A stretch of DNA of 64,000 bases from Amycolatopsis sp. WQ 127309 (GTDB lineage Bacteria > Actinomycetota > Actinomycetes > Mycobacteriales > Pseudonocardiaceae): positions 4,092,001 to 4,156,000 of the forward strand of contig NZ_CP095481.1 in assembly GCF_023023025.1 (NCBI RefSeq), read 5' to 3'. Both the position numbers and the translations under genes were made by a program. The notes under the pieces were generated by a model that was not told the DNA's origin, made no database searches, and saw nothing but the letters and a program-made list of their open reading frames with translations. This document shows, piece after piece, positions 1 through 7,394 of this stretch. Every line of letters begins with the position of its first letter. Position 1 is the first letter of the stretch.

Positions 1-2
1 TC

Positions 3-635
3 TACGACTCGGCCAGCAAGGAGACCGCCGACAAGGTCACCGCGGCCGCCGCGCAGTACGGCGACAGCGTCCGGGTCGAGCACCGCACCGGCAAGCTCGA
101 ACTGCACATCGCCGACGGTGACGCGATCCAGAACGACCAGGGCCGCTGCTCGCTCGGCTTCAACGTGACGCGCGGCGGGGAGCCCTTCCTGCTCACCGCG
201 GGCCACTGCACCAACCTCGGCGGCACCTGGGCCGGCGGTGACGTCTCCGGCGCCACGGTCGTCGAGAGCGACTGCCCCGACGCCGACTCCGGCCTGCTGA
301 CCCGCCCGAACGGCACCGGCCCGAGCGAGATCAACACCGGCCAGGCGATCACCAGCGCCGCGGAGCCGACGGTCGGCGAGCAGATGGAGAAGCAGGGCTC
401 GACCACCGGTGGCGGCAGCGGCGAGGTCACCTCGGTCGACGAGTCGGTCAACTTCGACGTCGGTGTCCTCAACCACGAGTTCGGCACGACCGCGCACACC
501 GACCACGGTGACTCGGGCGGCCCGGCGTACGACGGCTCGAAGGGCCTCGGCACGCTGTCCGGCGGCGACACCGTGACCAGCTACTTCTACCCGCTCACCC
601 TCGAGCTGCAGGCTTACGGTCTGTCGCTCGCCTGA
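3..635 (+). CDS. Streptogrisin-type S1 serine protease, 3' part
   Basis: The reading frame is open at the left edge of the window, so the signal peptide and most of the pro-region are missing. The visible 210 residues hold the end of a pro-domain and a mature chymotrypsin-fold protease that probably starts near the segment AIQNDQGRCSLGF. The catalytic triad is visible: His68 in TAGHC, Asp95 in DADSGLL and Ser171 in GDSGGP (numbering from the first visible codon). Cysteines in GRCS and AGHC fit a streptogrisin disulfide. The family is secreted and auto-processed and digests extracellular protein. A hairpin terminator follows the stop directly. Family assignment is firm; substrate preference cannot be told. 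Confidence 0.9.
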   Translation, partial: YDSASKETADKVTAAAAQYGDSVRVEHRTGKLELHIADGDAIQNDQGRCSLGFNVTRGGEPFLLTAGHCTNLGGTWAGGDVSGATVVESDCPDADSGLLTRPNGTGPSEINTGQAITSAAEPTVGEQMEKQGSTTGGGSGEVTSVDESVNFDVGVLNHEFGTTAHTDHGDSGGPAYDGSKGLGTLSGGDTVTSYFYPLTLELQAYGLSLA

Positions 636-655
636 TCCACACTCCGGTGAAACAC

Positions 656-706
656 CCGCGAGGGTCTCTTCACACGCGTCGAGGGCGCGTGAAGAGGCCC
701 TCGCGG
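656..706. terminator. Bidirectional hairpin terminator
   Basis: Long inverted repeat: CGCGAGGGTCTCTTCACACGCG at the left, loop TCGAGG, and its near-perfect complement at the right, ending just before the stop codon of the convergent methyltransferase gene. It lies between two convergent genes and has no long T run, as is usual in high-G+C bacteria. Confidence 0.8.
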
Positions 707-710
707 CTTT

Positions 711-1334
711 CTAGAGGCGCTTCGCGCGGTAGACGGCGTCGGTGTGGTGGCCCTCGCCGCGCGTCTCGCACGTCTCGACGACCCACTCCCGGGCGTCGCT
801 CAGGTAGTTCGTGATCTCCTCCGGCTCGAAGAACAGCTCCTGCGGCGGCGCCTGGCCGTCGAACTCCCGCATCGCCTTCGGGGAGTGCCCGACGATCAGC
901 AGCGAACCGCCGGGCCGGACCGCCGCGGCGGCCGCCGTGAACACGTTCTTGCGCAGGTCCGGCGGCAGGTGCATGTACTGCGCCGAGATCAGGTCGTAGG
1001 TCTCCTCGGGCCGCCAGGTGAGGATGTCGCGGTGCAGCCACCGGACGTCCACGCCGTGTTCCTTGCCCGCGGCTTCGGCGCGGGACAGCGCGAGGGTCGA
1101 GATGTCGGCGCCGTCGACCGTCCAGCCCTGCTGGGCCAGCCAGATCGCGTCGCCGCCTTCACCGCTGCCGAGGTCGAGGGCGTGCCCGGGTTTCAGCCCG
1201 GTCACCTCGCTCTCCAGGTTGCGGTTCACGTTCCCGCTCCAGATCCGGTGCTCGTCACGCTGGTAGAGCGCTTCCCAGAACTCCTGCTTGAGCATGTTCT
1301 CGACGGTCATCGGCTGTTCGTGGGTGTGGGCCAT
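711..1334 (-). CDS. Class I SAM-dependent methyltransferase
   Basis: A 207-residue cytoplasmic methyltransferase. The SAM-binding motif I LDLGSGEGGD is at residues 53-62, followed by an acidic motif (VDGADIS) and the motif IV region (YDLISAQYMHLP) of the Rossmann-like class I fold. The overall shape resembles TehB-like small methyltransferases, but the substrate cannot be read from sequence. The start at 1334 is chosen because GAGGAGG lies a few bases upstream; an in-frame extension further upstream has no such site. It is a single gene, convergent with the protease and followed on the other side by the secreted protein gene in the same direction. Confidence 0.85.
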   Translation of the reverse strand: MAHTHEQPMTVENMLKQEFWEALYQRDEHRIWSGNVNRNLESEVTGLKPGHALDLGSGEGGDAIWLAQQGWTVDGADISTLALSRAEAAGKEHGVDVRWLHRDILTWRPEETYDLISAQYMHLPPDLRKNVFTAAAAAVRPGGSLLIVGHSPKAMREFDGQAPPQELFFEPEEITNYLSDAREWVVETCETRGEGHHTDAVYRAKRL

Positions 1335-1411
1335 GGTTCCTCCTCGGGGACGTCCTCCCACCATGCGGAGAACGTCCCCGGGAAGGCAAATCCAGTTGCC
1401 GGTTCGGCAAC

Positions 1412-2992
1412 TTACGCGGTGCCGTACACCTGCATCTCGTACAGCGAGTAACCGTACGCCGTGCCGCGCGTGACGCCGTTCATCCGCACGTACCGGCCGC
1501 TGCCGGCGAGCCCGGTCAGGTCGTCCGTGGCGCCGTTGCCGGTGGTCGTGCTGTAGATCGTCGTCCAGATCGTGCCGTCCGGCGAGGTCTGGATGCTGTA
1601 CGCCTTCCCGTACGCGGCCTCCCAGGTCAGCTTGACGTGCGAGACGGCCTTGGTCGCGCCGAGGTCGACGCGCAGCCACTCCGCCGCGGTCTCCTCGCTG
1701 GCCCAGCGGGTGCCGGTCAGGTTGCCGTCGAAGGCCGCGCTCGCCGGGTAGGACGACGACTCGGTCGACGACGCCGTCGCCGTCTTGCCCTGGGAAAGCA
1801 GCGTCTCGGTGCCGTCACCGCCGCCGGTGACCGTGACGCCCAGTGACGCGGTCTTCGTGCCGCCCGTGATGGTGATCGTCGCCGTGCCGGGGGTGGCGGT
1901 CGCGGCGGCGGTGACCGTGGCGGTCGAGGTGCCGCCGGCCGGTACCGACGTCGGTGAGAAGGAGACGCTGACGCCCGCGGGAGCGCCGCTCGCGGACAAC
2001 GTGACCGCGTCCGTGGACGTGACGGTGGCCGTCGCCGTGCCGCCTGCCGCGACCGAGACCGACGACGGCGTCACGCTGAGGCCGGACGGGGTGCCGGCCG
2101 CGGTGAACGTCCAGCGGGCCTGGTCACCGGAACAGCTGCCCGCGGTGAGTGCCGTGCCCGAGGCGCGGAAGCACTTCTTGCTCGTCTGGATGTCGGAAAT
2201 GGTGCCGTCGGGGTTGATCGACCACTGCTGGGCCGGGCCGCCGGTGCAGGTCTGCAGCACGATCGAGCTGCCGGAGATGCCCGCGCACTTGTCGTTGTGC
2301 ACGAGGAACGCGCCGTGGAAGGTGAAGCGCTGGGCGTCGCTTCCGGTGCAGGCGGCGACCTTCAGCGTGGTTCCGCTGCTCGGCGCCTCGAGGCACGTGC
2401 TGGTGGAGTTGTTGCGGTACTGGCCGACCGTGGTGTTGGGCTGCGCGCCGCCGTAACACGCGCCGGTGCTGGTGTTGAAGATTGGCGTCGCGTCGTACGG
2501 CTCGGACGACGGCGGGTCGACGACCACCGGTTCCAGGACCGGCGTGTTGTCGGCGTTGTAGTGCGTCAACGCGTCTTCGCAGTCGATCGCGTCGAAGGCG
2601 CTGCCGCCCTGGCCGCCGAGCCAGAGGTCGATGTGACGCAGGTTCGGGCCGCCGTTGGGGCCCTGGCCGTTCCAGTCGTCGGAGCACTCGTCGCAGCCGT
2701 CTTCCATGATGAAGTACTTCTTCACCCGGGGCACCCAGACCTTGGTGCCGGCCTTGAGCTCGGACGTGCTGGTGGCGAACGTGATCGGGTCGGTGTAGGT
2801 GCCCTTGCCGCCGGCGGTGTCGTGGATCTGCGGGTAGGCGATGTCGCCGCCGGGCGGGGTGTTGTCCCACCAGCCGTAGAAGGTGAGGAACGTCGGTTGC
2901 GTGGTCTCCGCGCTCGCCGGGGTGCCGCCGGCGAGGGCGCCGGCCAAGGCGAGGAAAAGGGTCACGACGAGCACGAAAGCGCGCCGGGTCAT
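1412..2992 (-). CDS. Secreted DPBB/ricin-B/F5-8C modular protein
   Basis: A 526-residue secreted protein. Residues 1-29 are a signal peptide (MTRRAF start, ASAE cleavage). A Cys-containing domain follows (about 30-150; motif KYFIMEDGCDEC) that looks like the double-psi beta-barrel domains of expansin/barwin/GH45-like proteins. Next come a ricin-B-type lectin segment (about 190-300, with QRFTF and QQWSI repeats), an Ig-like Thr/Ser-rich segment (about 310-400) and a C-terminal F5/8 type C (CBM32-like) domain (about 415-526). The layout suggests a polysaccharide-binding or wall-loosening exoprotein. The start at 2992 has CGGAGG just upstream; the longer frame carries no signal peptide at its N-terminus. 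No catalytic residue could be assigned safely. Confidence 0.75.
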   Translation of the reverse strand: MTRRAFVLVVTLFLALAGALAGGTPASAETTQPTFLTFYGWWDNTPPGGDIAYPQIHDTAGGKGTYTDPITFATSTSELKAGTKVWVPRVKKYFIMEDGCDECSDDWNGQGPNGGPNLRHIDLWLGGQGGSAFDAIDCEDALTHYNADNTPVLEPVVVDPPSSEPYDATPIFNTSTGACYGGAQPNTTVGQYRNNSTSTCLEAPSSGTTLKVAACTGSDAQRFTFHGAFLVHNDKCAGISGSSIVLQTCTGGPAQQWSINPDGTISDIQTSKKCFRASGTALTAGSCSGDQARWTFTAAGTPSGLSVTPSSVSVAAGGTATATVTSTDAVTLSASGAPAGVSVSFSPTSVPAGGTSTATVTAAATATPGTATITITGGTKTASLGVTVTGGGDGTETLLSQGKTATASSTESSSYPASAAFDGNLTGTRWASEETAAEWLRVDLGATKAVSHVKLTWEAAYGKAYSIQTSPDGTIWTTIYSTTTGNGATDDLTGLAGSGRYVRMNGVTRGTAYGYSLYEMQVYGTA

Positions 2993-3071
2993 GCTGCCTC
3001 CGGGAGGAGTGGACGGACGATGACTGCGGCGTGCGTCCAGGTTCGCGGTGCGGCGCCGGCGCGTCAAGACC

Positions 3072-3098
3072 TATTCGTAAAGTTCTCTAACGAACGCC
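3072..3098. promoter_or_regulatory. Possible operator between divergent genes
   Basis: In the 214-bp gap between the secreted protein and the P450 there is an interrupted inverted repeat, TTCGT at 3074-3078 and ACGAA at 3090-3094, with an AAAGTTCTCT core. On the minus strand it reads TTAGAGAACTTTACGAA, loosely like the TTAGGAAACTTTCCTAA-type boxes seen before actinomycete exoenzyme genes. Resemblance only. Confidence 0.25.
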
Positions 3099-3206
3099 GT
3101 CCGGACTGGTCCATCCGGGTCGGATGTGGGTCGGACGTCCCACGACGGTGCCGGACGTCTCCATGGTGGAAGTGTCCAGACCACCGGTAGAGAGGCGTGA
3201 TCCGCT

Positions 3207-4418
3207 GTGACGGCAGCATCCGACACCCCGGCCCTCCCGACGACGCGACCGGCCGGATGCCCGTACGACCCACCCGAGAACTACGCGACGTTGCGCGAAG
3301 AAGCGCCGACGTCGCAGGTCCGCTGCCCGGCGGGCATGGACGCCTGGCTGGTCACGCGCTACAGCGACGTGCGCGCGGTGCTCGCCGACCGCACGATGAG
3401 CTCGCGCGGCGCGTCTTCAGTGCACGTGAACGCGGGCGCCGAACGTGACCTCGACATCGAGGTCGCCCCCGGCTCGATCATCCAGCTCGACGGCAAGGAC
3501 CATTCGCGGCTGCGCAAGATGGTGCTCGCGGAGTTCACCGTGCGGCGCGTCGAGGCGATGCGGACCTACGTCCAGGGGCTGGTCGAGAGCCACCTCGACG
3601 CGATGCTCGCGAAGCCCGGCGAAGCCGATCTGGTGCGGGACTTCGCATTGCCGATCCCGTCGCTGGTGATCTGCGAGCTGCTCGGCGTCCCGTACGCCGA
3701 CCGCGAGCGGTTCCAGCACCAGAGCTCGACGCTCGTCAGCACCGACACCACGCGTGAACAGGGACAGCAGGCTTACGAGGAGCTTTCCGGGTTCCTGGCT
3801 GCGCTCTTCGTCGACAAGCAGAAGAATCCGCAGGACGACCTGTTCAGCCGGCTGATCGCCCGGGGTCGTGAGACGGGTGACGCGCTCACCATGGAAGAGC
3901 TGGTGATGCTCGGGCTCAGCCTGCTGGTGGCCGGGCACGAGACGACGGCCAACATGATCGCGCTCAGCACGCTGGTGCTGCTGGATCACCCGCAGCAGCG
4001 CGAAGTCGTGCTGGCGGCGCCGGAGCGCGCCGTCGAGGAACTGCTGCGGTACCTGTCGGTCGTGCAGTTCGGGGTGCTGCGCTACGCCACCGAAGACGTC
4101 CAGGTCGGGGCCCGCGCGGTGAAGGCGGGGGAGTGGCTGGTCGCCGCGCTGAACTCGGCCAACCGCGACGAGGAGCTGTTCCCGGCCGCCGACAAGCTCG
4201 ACTTCCACCGCGAGTCGCCGCGCACGCATGTCGCCTTCGGGTTCGGCGCGCACCAGTGCATCGGCCAGCAGCTGGCGCGCGTCGAACTGCAGGAGGCGCT
4301 GACGCGGTTGTTCCGCCGGGTGCCGGACCTGCGGCTCGCGGTGCCGCGGGAGTCGTTGGCGTACAAGCACAACACGCTCGTCTACGGCGTTCGCGAGCTG
4401 CCGGTCGCCTGGAGCTGA
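3207..4418 (+). CDS. Cytochrome P450
   Basis: A 403-residue soluble bacterial P450. The oxygen-binding I-helix motif AGHETT lies near residues 242-247, the ExxR helix in EELLRYL, and the heme loop FGFGAHQCIG gives the thiolate ligand Cys351. Length and motifs are complete. The GTG start at 3207 gives the typical N-terminus of soluble class I P450s; AGAGG upstream is a weak ribosome site. No ferredoxin or ferredoxin reductase is adjacent, so redox partners must come from elsewhere. The substrate is unknown; the gene is not in a recognisable biosynthetic cluster. Confidence 0.9.
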   Translation: MTAASDTPALPTTRPAGCPYDPPENYATLREEAPTSQVRCPAGMDAWLVTRYSDVRAVLADRTMSSRGASSVHVNAGAERDLDIEVAPGSIIQLDGKDHSRLRKMVLAEFTVRRVEAMRTYVQGLVESHLDAMLAKPGEADLVRDFALPIPSLVICELLGVPYADRERFQHQSSTLVSTDTTREQGQQAYEELSGFLAALFVDKQKNPQDDLFSRLIARGRETGDALTMEELVMLGLSLLVAGHETTANMIALSTLVLLDHPQQREVVLAAPERAVEELLRYLSVVQFGVLRYATEDVQVGARAVKAGEWLVAALNSANRDEELFPAADKLDFHRESPRTHVAFGFGAHQCIGQQLARVELQEALTRLFRRVPDLRLAVPRESLAYKHNTLVYGVRELPVAWS

Positions 4419-4433
4419 TTCATATCCGTGAAT

Positions 4434-4473
4434 ACGAAACTTTCGAAAGTGCTCCCGCTTTCGAAAGTTTCGT
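4434..4473. promoter_or_regulatory. Palindromic CGAAACTTTCG-type operator pair
   Basis: Perfect inverted repeat: ACGAAACTTTCGAAAG (4434-4449), an 8-base spacer, then CTTTCGAAAGTTTCGT (4458-4473). Each arm contains the 11-mer CGAAACTTTCG or its complement and the palindrome CTTTCGAAAG. It sits 15 bp after the P450 stop and just upstream of the promoter of the CE15 esterase. Boxes of this type precede xylanolytic genes in several actinomycetes. It could also fold as a hairpin ending P450 transcription. Confidence 0.6.
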
Positions 4474-4486
4474 TTTCCTGCCTTTC

Positions 4487-4516
4487 TTGACGGTGTCCGG
4501 GAAACGCGCCTAACGT
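4487..4516 (+). promoter_or_regulatory. Predicted promoter of the CE15 gene
   Basis: TTGACG (4487-4492), 18-base spacer, TAACGT (4511-4516). It is 36 bp before the GTG start, and the palindromic operator ends 13 bp upstream of the -35 box. A GGAAGGGAG ribosome site follows. Confidence 0.55.
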
Positions 4517-4552
4517 TTCCCGGGCACCATTCCTCCGGAAGGGAGAAAGTCC

Positions 4553-6133
4553 GTGCGCCGCTCCCGGATCCGCTCGTCCGTTGTCCTGCTGGTCGCCACC
4601 GTGCTCGCGTCGGCGGCCGTGATCACGAACGCGTCCGGGGCCGCCGCCGCGGTCGAGGACGACGGGGCCGGCTGCGCGGTCTCGATACCGGGTTCGTGGC
4701 CGGCCAGTACCAAACTTCCCGATCCCTTCAAGAGGATCGACGGCACGCGCATCACCACCACGAGCGACTGGCGGTGCCGGCGCGAGGAGATCAAGAAGCT
4801 CGCGGAGCGGACCGTCTACGGTGAGAAGCCGGGGAAACCGGCGGGCGTCACCGGCACGGTTTCGAGCACGAACATCACCGTGAACGTCACGCAGAACGGC
4901 CGCAGCGCGAGTTTCTCGGCGGGCGTCCAGTTGCCCGGCGGCACCGGTCCGTTCCCCGCCGTTTTCGTCGTCGGCGGATTCGGCGCGGACACCGCCACCA
5001 TCAAAGCCGCCGACGCCGCCGTCATCACCTACGACCCGCTCGCCGTCGGCAAGGAAGGCACGGCCCGGAACAACAAACAGGGCGCGTTCTACAGCATTTA
5101 CGGCGCCACGAGCAGCACCGGTTTGCTGGCCGCGTGGGCGTGGGGCGTGAGCCGGCTCATCGACGTCATCGAGCAGTCCGGCGGCACCGTCCTCAAGGCG
5201 GACGCGCTCGGCGTCACGGGCTGTTCGCGGTACGGGAAGAGCGCGTTCGCGATCGGCGCGTTCGACCAGCGGATCGCGCTGACCATGCCGATCGAGTCGG
5301 GCACCGCCGGTGTCCCGATCCTGCGTGGGATCCCCGGGGAGAGCGGCTCGCAGCCGCTCTCCAACGCCTACGGCGAGCAGCCGTGGTTCGGCGACGCGTT
5401 CAGCGCCTACACCGGCAACCCGGCCGCGCTGCCGGTGGACACGCACGAACTCGTCGCCATGGTCGCGCCGCGCGGGCTGTTCGTCATGGAGAACCCGCAC
5501 ATCGACTGGCTCGGCGCGCGCTCCGGCAGCGTGGCCGCGCTGGCCGGGGCCGAGGTCTACAAGGCGCTCGGCGCGGGCGGCAACATCAGTTACTGGTCCG
5601 ACGTCCAGGACGGCACGCACTGCGCGTCCCGGCCCGAGTGGAAGACGCCGCTGCAGCAGAACATCCAGAAGTTCCTGCTGAAGACCGGCAACACGGCCGG
5701 CACCTTCCGGATCTCGAGCCAGAAGGCCGGGAACCTGGCCGACTGGCGCGACTGGACGACGCCTGCCCTGACCGACTCGGGGACGACCACGCCCACGACC
5801 ACGCCCACGACCCCGACCACGCCCACGACTCCGACGACTCCCGCGGGTGCCGGGTGCACGGCGACGACCTCGGTGAACCAGTGGACGGGCGGGTTCGTCA
5901 CGACGGTCCGCGTCACGGCCGGCGCCGCCGCGCTCGCCGGCTGGACGGTCACCGCGAACCTGCCCGCGGGCGCGGTGATCACGTCCGGGTGGAACGCCGG
6001 GCGCAGCGGGGACACCGGCACCGTGCGGTTCACGAACGTCGAGTTCAACGGCGCTCTGGCGCCCGGGCAGGCGATCGAGTTCGGCTACCAGGGCACCGGG
6101 ACCGGAACCGGCACGACCGTCTCCTGCGCCTAG
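4553..6133 (+). CDS. Secreted glucuronoyl methylesterase (CE15) with CBM2
   Basis: A 526-residue exoenzyme expected to cut ester bonds between lignin and 4-O-methylglucuronic acid on xylan. A signal peptide covers about residues 1-33. The CE15 domain carries the nucleophile motif GCSRYGKSA with Ser225, the acid Glu248 (PIESG) and His356 (DGTHC); the 23- and 108-residue spacings match the family triad. A Thr/Pro linker (about 410-431) leads to a C-terminal CBM2-like cellulose-binding domain (435-526, two terminal Cys, conserved Trp, WNAG and FGYQG motifs). The GTG start follows GGAAGGGAG. Its own promoter and palindromic operator point to substrate-responsive control. Its stop overlaps that of the convergent SDR. 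Confidence 0.9.
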   Translation: MRRSRIRSSVVLLVATVLASAAVITNASGAAAAVEDDGAGCAVSIPGSWPASTKLPDPFKRIDGTRITTTSDWRCRREEIKKLAERTVYGEKPGKPAGVTGTVSSTNITVNVTQNGRSASFSAGVQLPGGTGPFPAVFVVGGFGADTATIKAADAAVITYDPLAVGKEGTARNNKQGAFYSIYGATSSTGLLAAWAWGVSRLIDVIEQSGGTVLKADALGVTGCSRYGKSAFAIGAFDQRIALTMPIESGTAGVPILRGIPGESGSQPLSNAYGEQPWFGDAFSAYTGNPAALPVDTHELVAMVAPRGLFVMENPHIDWLGARSGSVAALAGAEVYKALGAGGNISYWSDVQDGTHCASRPEWKTPLQQNIQKFLLKTGNTAGTFRISSQKAGNLADWRDWTTPALTDSGTTTPTTTPTTPTTPTTPTTPAGAGCTATTSVNQWTGGFVTTVRVTAGAAALAGWTVTANLPAGAVITSGWNAGRSGDTGTVRFTNVEFNGALAPGQAIEFGYQGTGTGTGTTVSCA

Positions 6134-6993
6134 TTTCGGGCGAGGCTGCTGAAGTCCCGCTGTGCGGCGTCGTCGGCGTCGGTGCGGCGGGACGTCTCGG
6201 CCCACGCGTCGATCTCGGCGATCTTGGCCTCGTCGGTGGCGCGGATCAGCATGACCGCGTCGGAGCCCAGCGGCAGCCGCAGCGGCGGCTCGGCCAGGTC
6301 GGCGAGCTCGGTGATCACGCGGCCGGCCTTGGCCGGGTCGCTGGTGGCGAGCTGCTCCGGGCCGCGGATGTGCTCGATCATCGGGTTCAGCACCGGCGCG
6401 TAGGCCGCGCTCGGCTCGACGAACGACATCGACGAGCCGGCCCAGTCGGTGCGGATCCCGCCCGGCTCGACGATGGTCACCTTGACGCCGAACGGCTTCA
6501 TCTCGTTGGCCAGCACGCCGGAAAAGCCTTCGACGCCGTGCTTCGCCGCCGAGTACGCGGCCAGGCCGACCCCCGGCGCGATCCGGCCGCCGACGGTGGA
6601 GATCTGGATGATGTGCCCGTGGCCCTGCTCGCGCAGCACCGGGATCGCCGCGCGGGTCACCGTGACCACGCCCATCAGGTTCGTCTCGATCTGGGCGCGG
6701 AACTGCGCCGCCGGAGTGTCCTCGATGGACCCGAAGTCGGCGTAGCCGGCGTTGTTGACGACGACGTCGATGCGGCCGAACCGCTCGACGGCGGCCGCGA
6801 TGGCCCGGTCGGCGGCGGCTTCGTCGGTGACGTCGAGCGCGACGGCCAGTGCGCGGTCCGCCGGCAGGTCGCCGAGGCCGCGCGGGTCGCGGGCGGTGGC
6901 CACGACGGAGTCGCCCCGCTCCAGGGCGGCGTCGACGATCTCCCGGCCGAGGCCGCGCGACGAGCCGGTGACGAACCAGACTTTGCCGGTCAT
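6130..6993 (-). CDS. Short-chain dehydrogenase/reductase
   Basis: A 287-residue classical SDR with the cofactor motif TGSSRGLG (residues 9-16), NNAG near 80-83, Ser132 and the YxxxK pair Tyr147/Lys151. An Arg in ATARDP after the second strand favours NADP(H). The start at 6993 follows AGGAAGGGG; a longer frame reaching the operator is unlikely because the predicted promoter lies at 7032-7060. Stop codons overlap the convergent CE15 gene by four bases. Control is probably by a TetR-type repressor, given the two palindromes around the promoter. The substrate is unknown. Confidence 0.88.
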   Translation of the reverse strand: MTGKVWFVTGSSRGLGREIVDAALERGDSVVATARDPRGLGDLPADRALAVALDVTDEAAADRAIAAAVERFGRIDVVVNNAGYADFGSIEDTPAAQFRAQIETNLMGVVTVTRAAIPVLREQGHGHIIQISTVGGRIAPGVGLAAYSAAKHGVEGFSGVLANEMKPFGVKVTIVEPGGIRTDWAGSSMSFVEPSAAYAPVLNPMIEHIRGPEQLATSDPAKAGRVITELADLAEPPLRLPLGSDAVMLIRATDEAKIAEIDAWAETSRRTDADDAAQRDFSSLARN

Positions 6994-7011
6994 GAGATGC
7001 CCCTTCCTGAC

Positions 7012-7025
7012 TGAATGCTCATTCA
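7012..7025. promoter_or_regulatory. TetR-type operator, proximal copy
   Basis: Perfect palindrome TGAATG-CT-CATTCA, placed just downstream of the predicted -10 box of the SDR promoter, where a bound repressor would block initiation. Confidence 0.6.
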
Positions 7026-7031
7026 ACAGCG

Positions 7032-7060
7032 ACGGTAGGCCTGCCCGCCAAGGCTGTCAA
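7032..7060 (-). promoter_or_regulatory. Promoter of the SDR gene
   Basis: On the minus strand TTGACA (7060-7055), 17-base spacer, TACCGT (7037-7032). Both hexamers and the spacer are close to the housekeeping sigma consensus of actinobacteria. Confidence 0.65.
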
Positions 7061-7061
7061 C

Positions 7062-7075
7062 TGAGCGTTCATTCA
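7062..7075. promoter_or_regulatory. TetR-type operator, distal copy
   Basis: TGAGCG-TT-CATTCA matches the proximal palindrome in one full half and partly in the other, and abuts the -35 box. Two copies flanking one promoter suggest cooperative repression. Confidence 0.45.
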
Positions 7076-7134
7076 ATAGTGGCGTGACGCCGGCCACACC
7101 CGAAAATGCCGTGCGCGCTGTGCCGCGGCCGGGC

Positions 7135-7394
7135 TAACCTCCCGGCCAACGCGCTGATGGAGCCGAGTAGCCCCGGGAGCGCACGGGTCCAGAGAGCCGC
7201 CGGCAGCTGGGAAGGCGGTCCCGTGCCCCGCGGTGAAGACCCTCCGGAGTGCGGGGAGGAAATGCCCCGCCGGCCGGCCCCCGTCACGGGCCACGAGAGG
7301 CCGTCCCCTCGGGGACAGCGAAAGTGCGGTGGCACCGCGAGTTCCCTTATCGCCCGCACTCCCAAGGGGTCACGTCGCCTGCGAAGGGCCCACG
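7135..7394 (+). promoter_or_regulatory. T-box leader of the second AspRS gene
   Basis: A -10-like TAACCT (7135-7140) is followed by a T-box leader. Stem I pairs GCACGGG (7181-7187) with CCCGTGC (7220-7226); AGAGAG (7191-7196) and the CAGCTGGGAAGG segment fit the conserved stem I loops. The specifier region GTGAAGACC holds GAC at 7238-7240 (Asp). The T-box core GCGGTGGCACCGCGA is at 7326-7340; its TGGC would pair with a tRNA 3' end GCCA, i.e. discriminator G73 as in tRNA-Asp and tRNA-Asn. The complementary AGTGCGG (7323-7329) and CCGCACT could form the alternative stem. No T run is seen, so control is probably of translation. Confidence 0.8.

Noticed and set aside
3207..6133. P450 and CE15 as part of a secondary-metabolite cluster
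   Set aside because: No synthase, tailoring set or transporter is around; CE15 has its own promoter and a degradative function.
4382..6205. A 600-codon open frame opposite the CE15 gene
   Set aside because: The CE15 triad with correct spacing proves the plus-strand gene; the opposite frame has no ribosome site and no recognisable domain.
7081..7394. Longer protein-coding frames across the T-box leader
   Set aside because: The leader shows conserved RNA elements, and the synthetase start at 7395 matches the archaeal AspRS N-terminus; the upstream extension does not.
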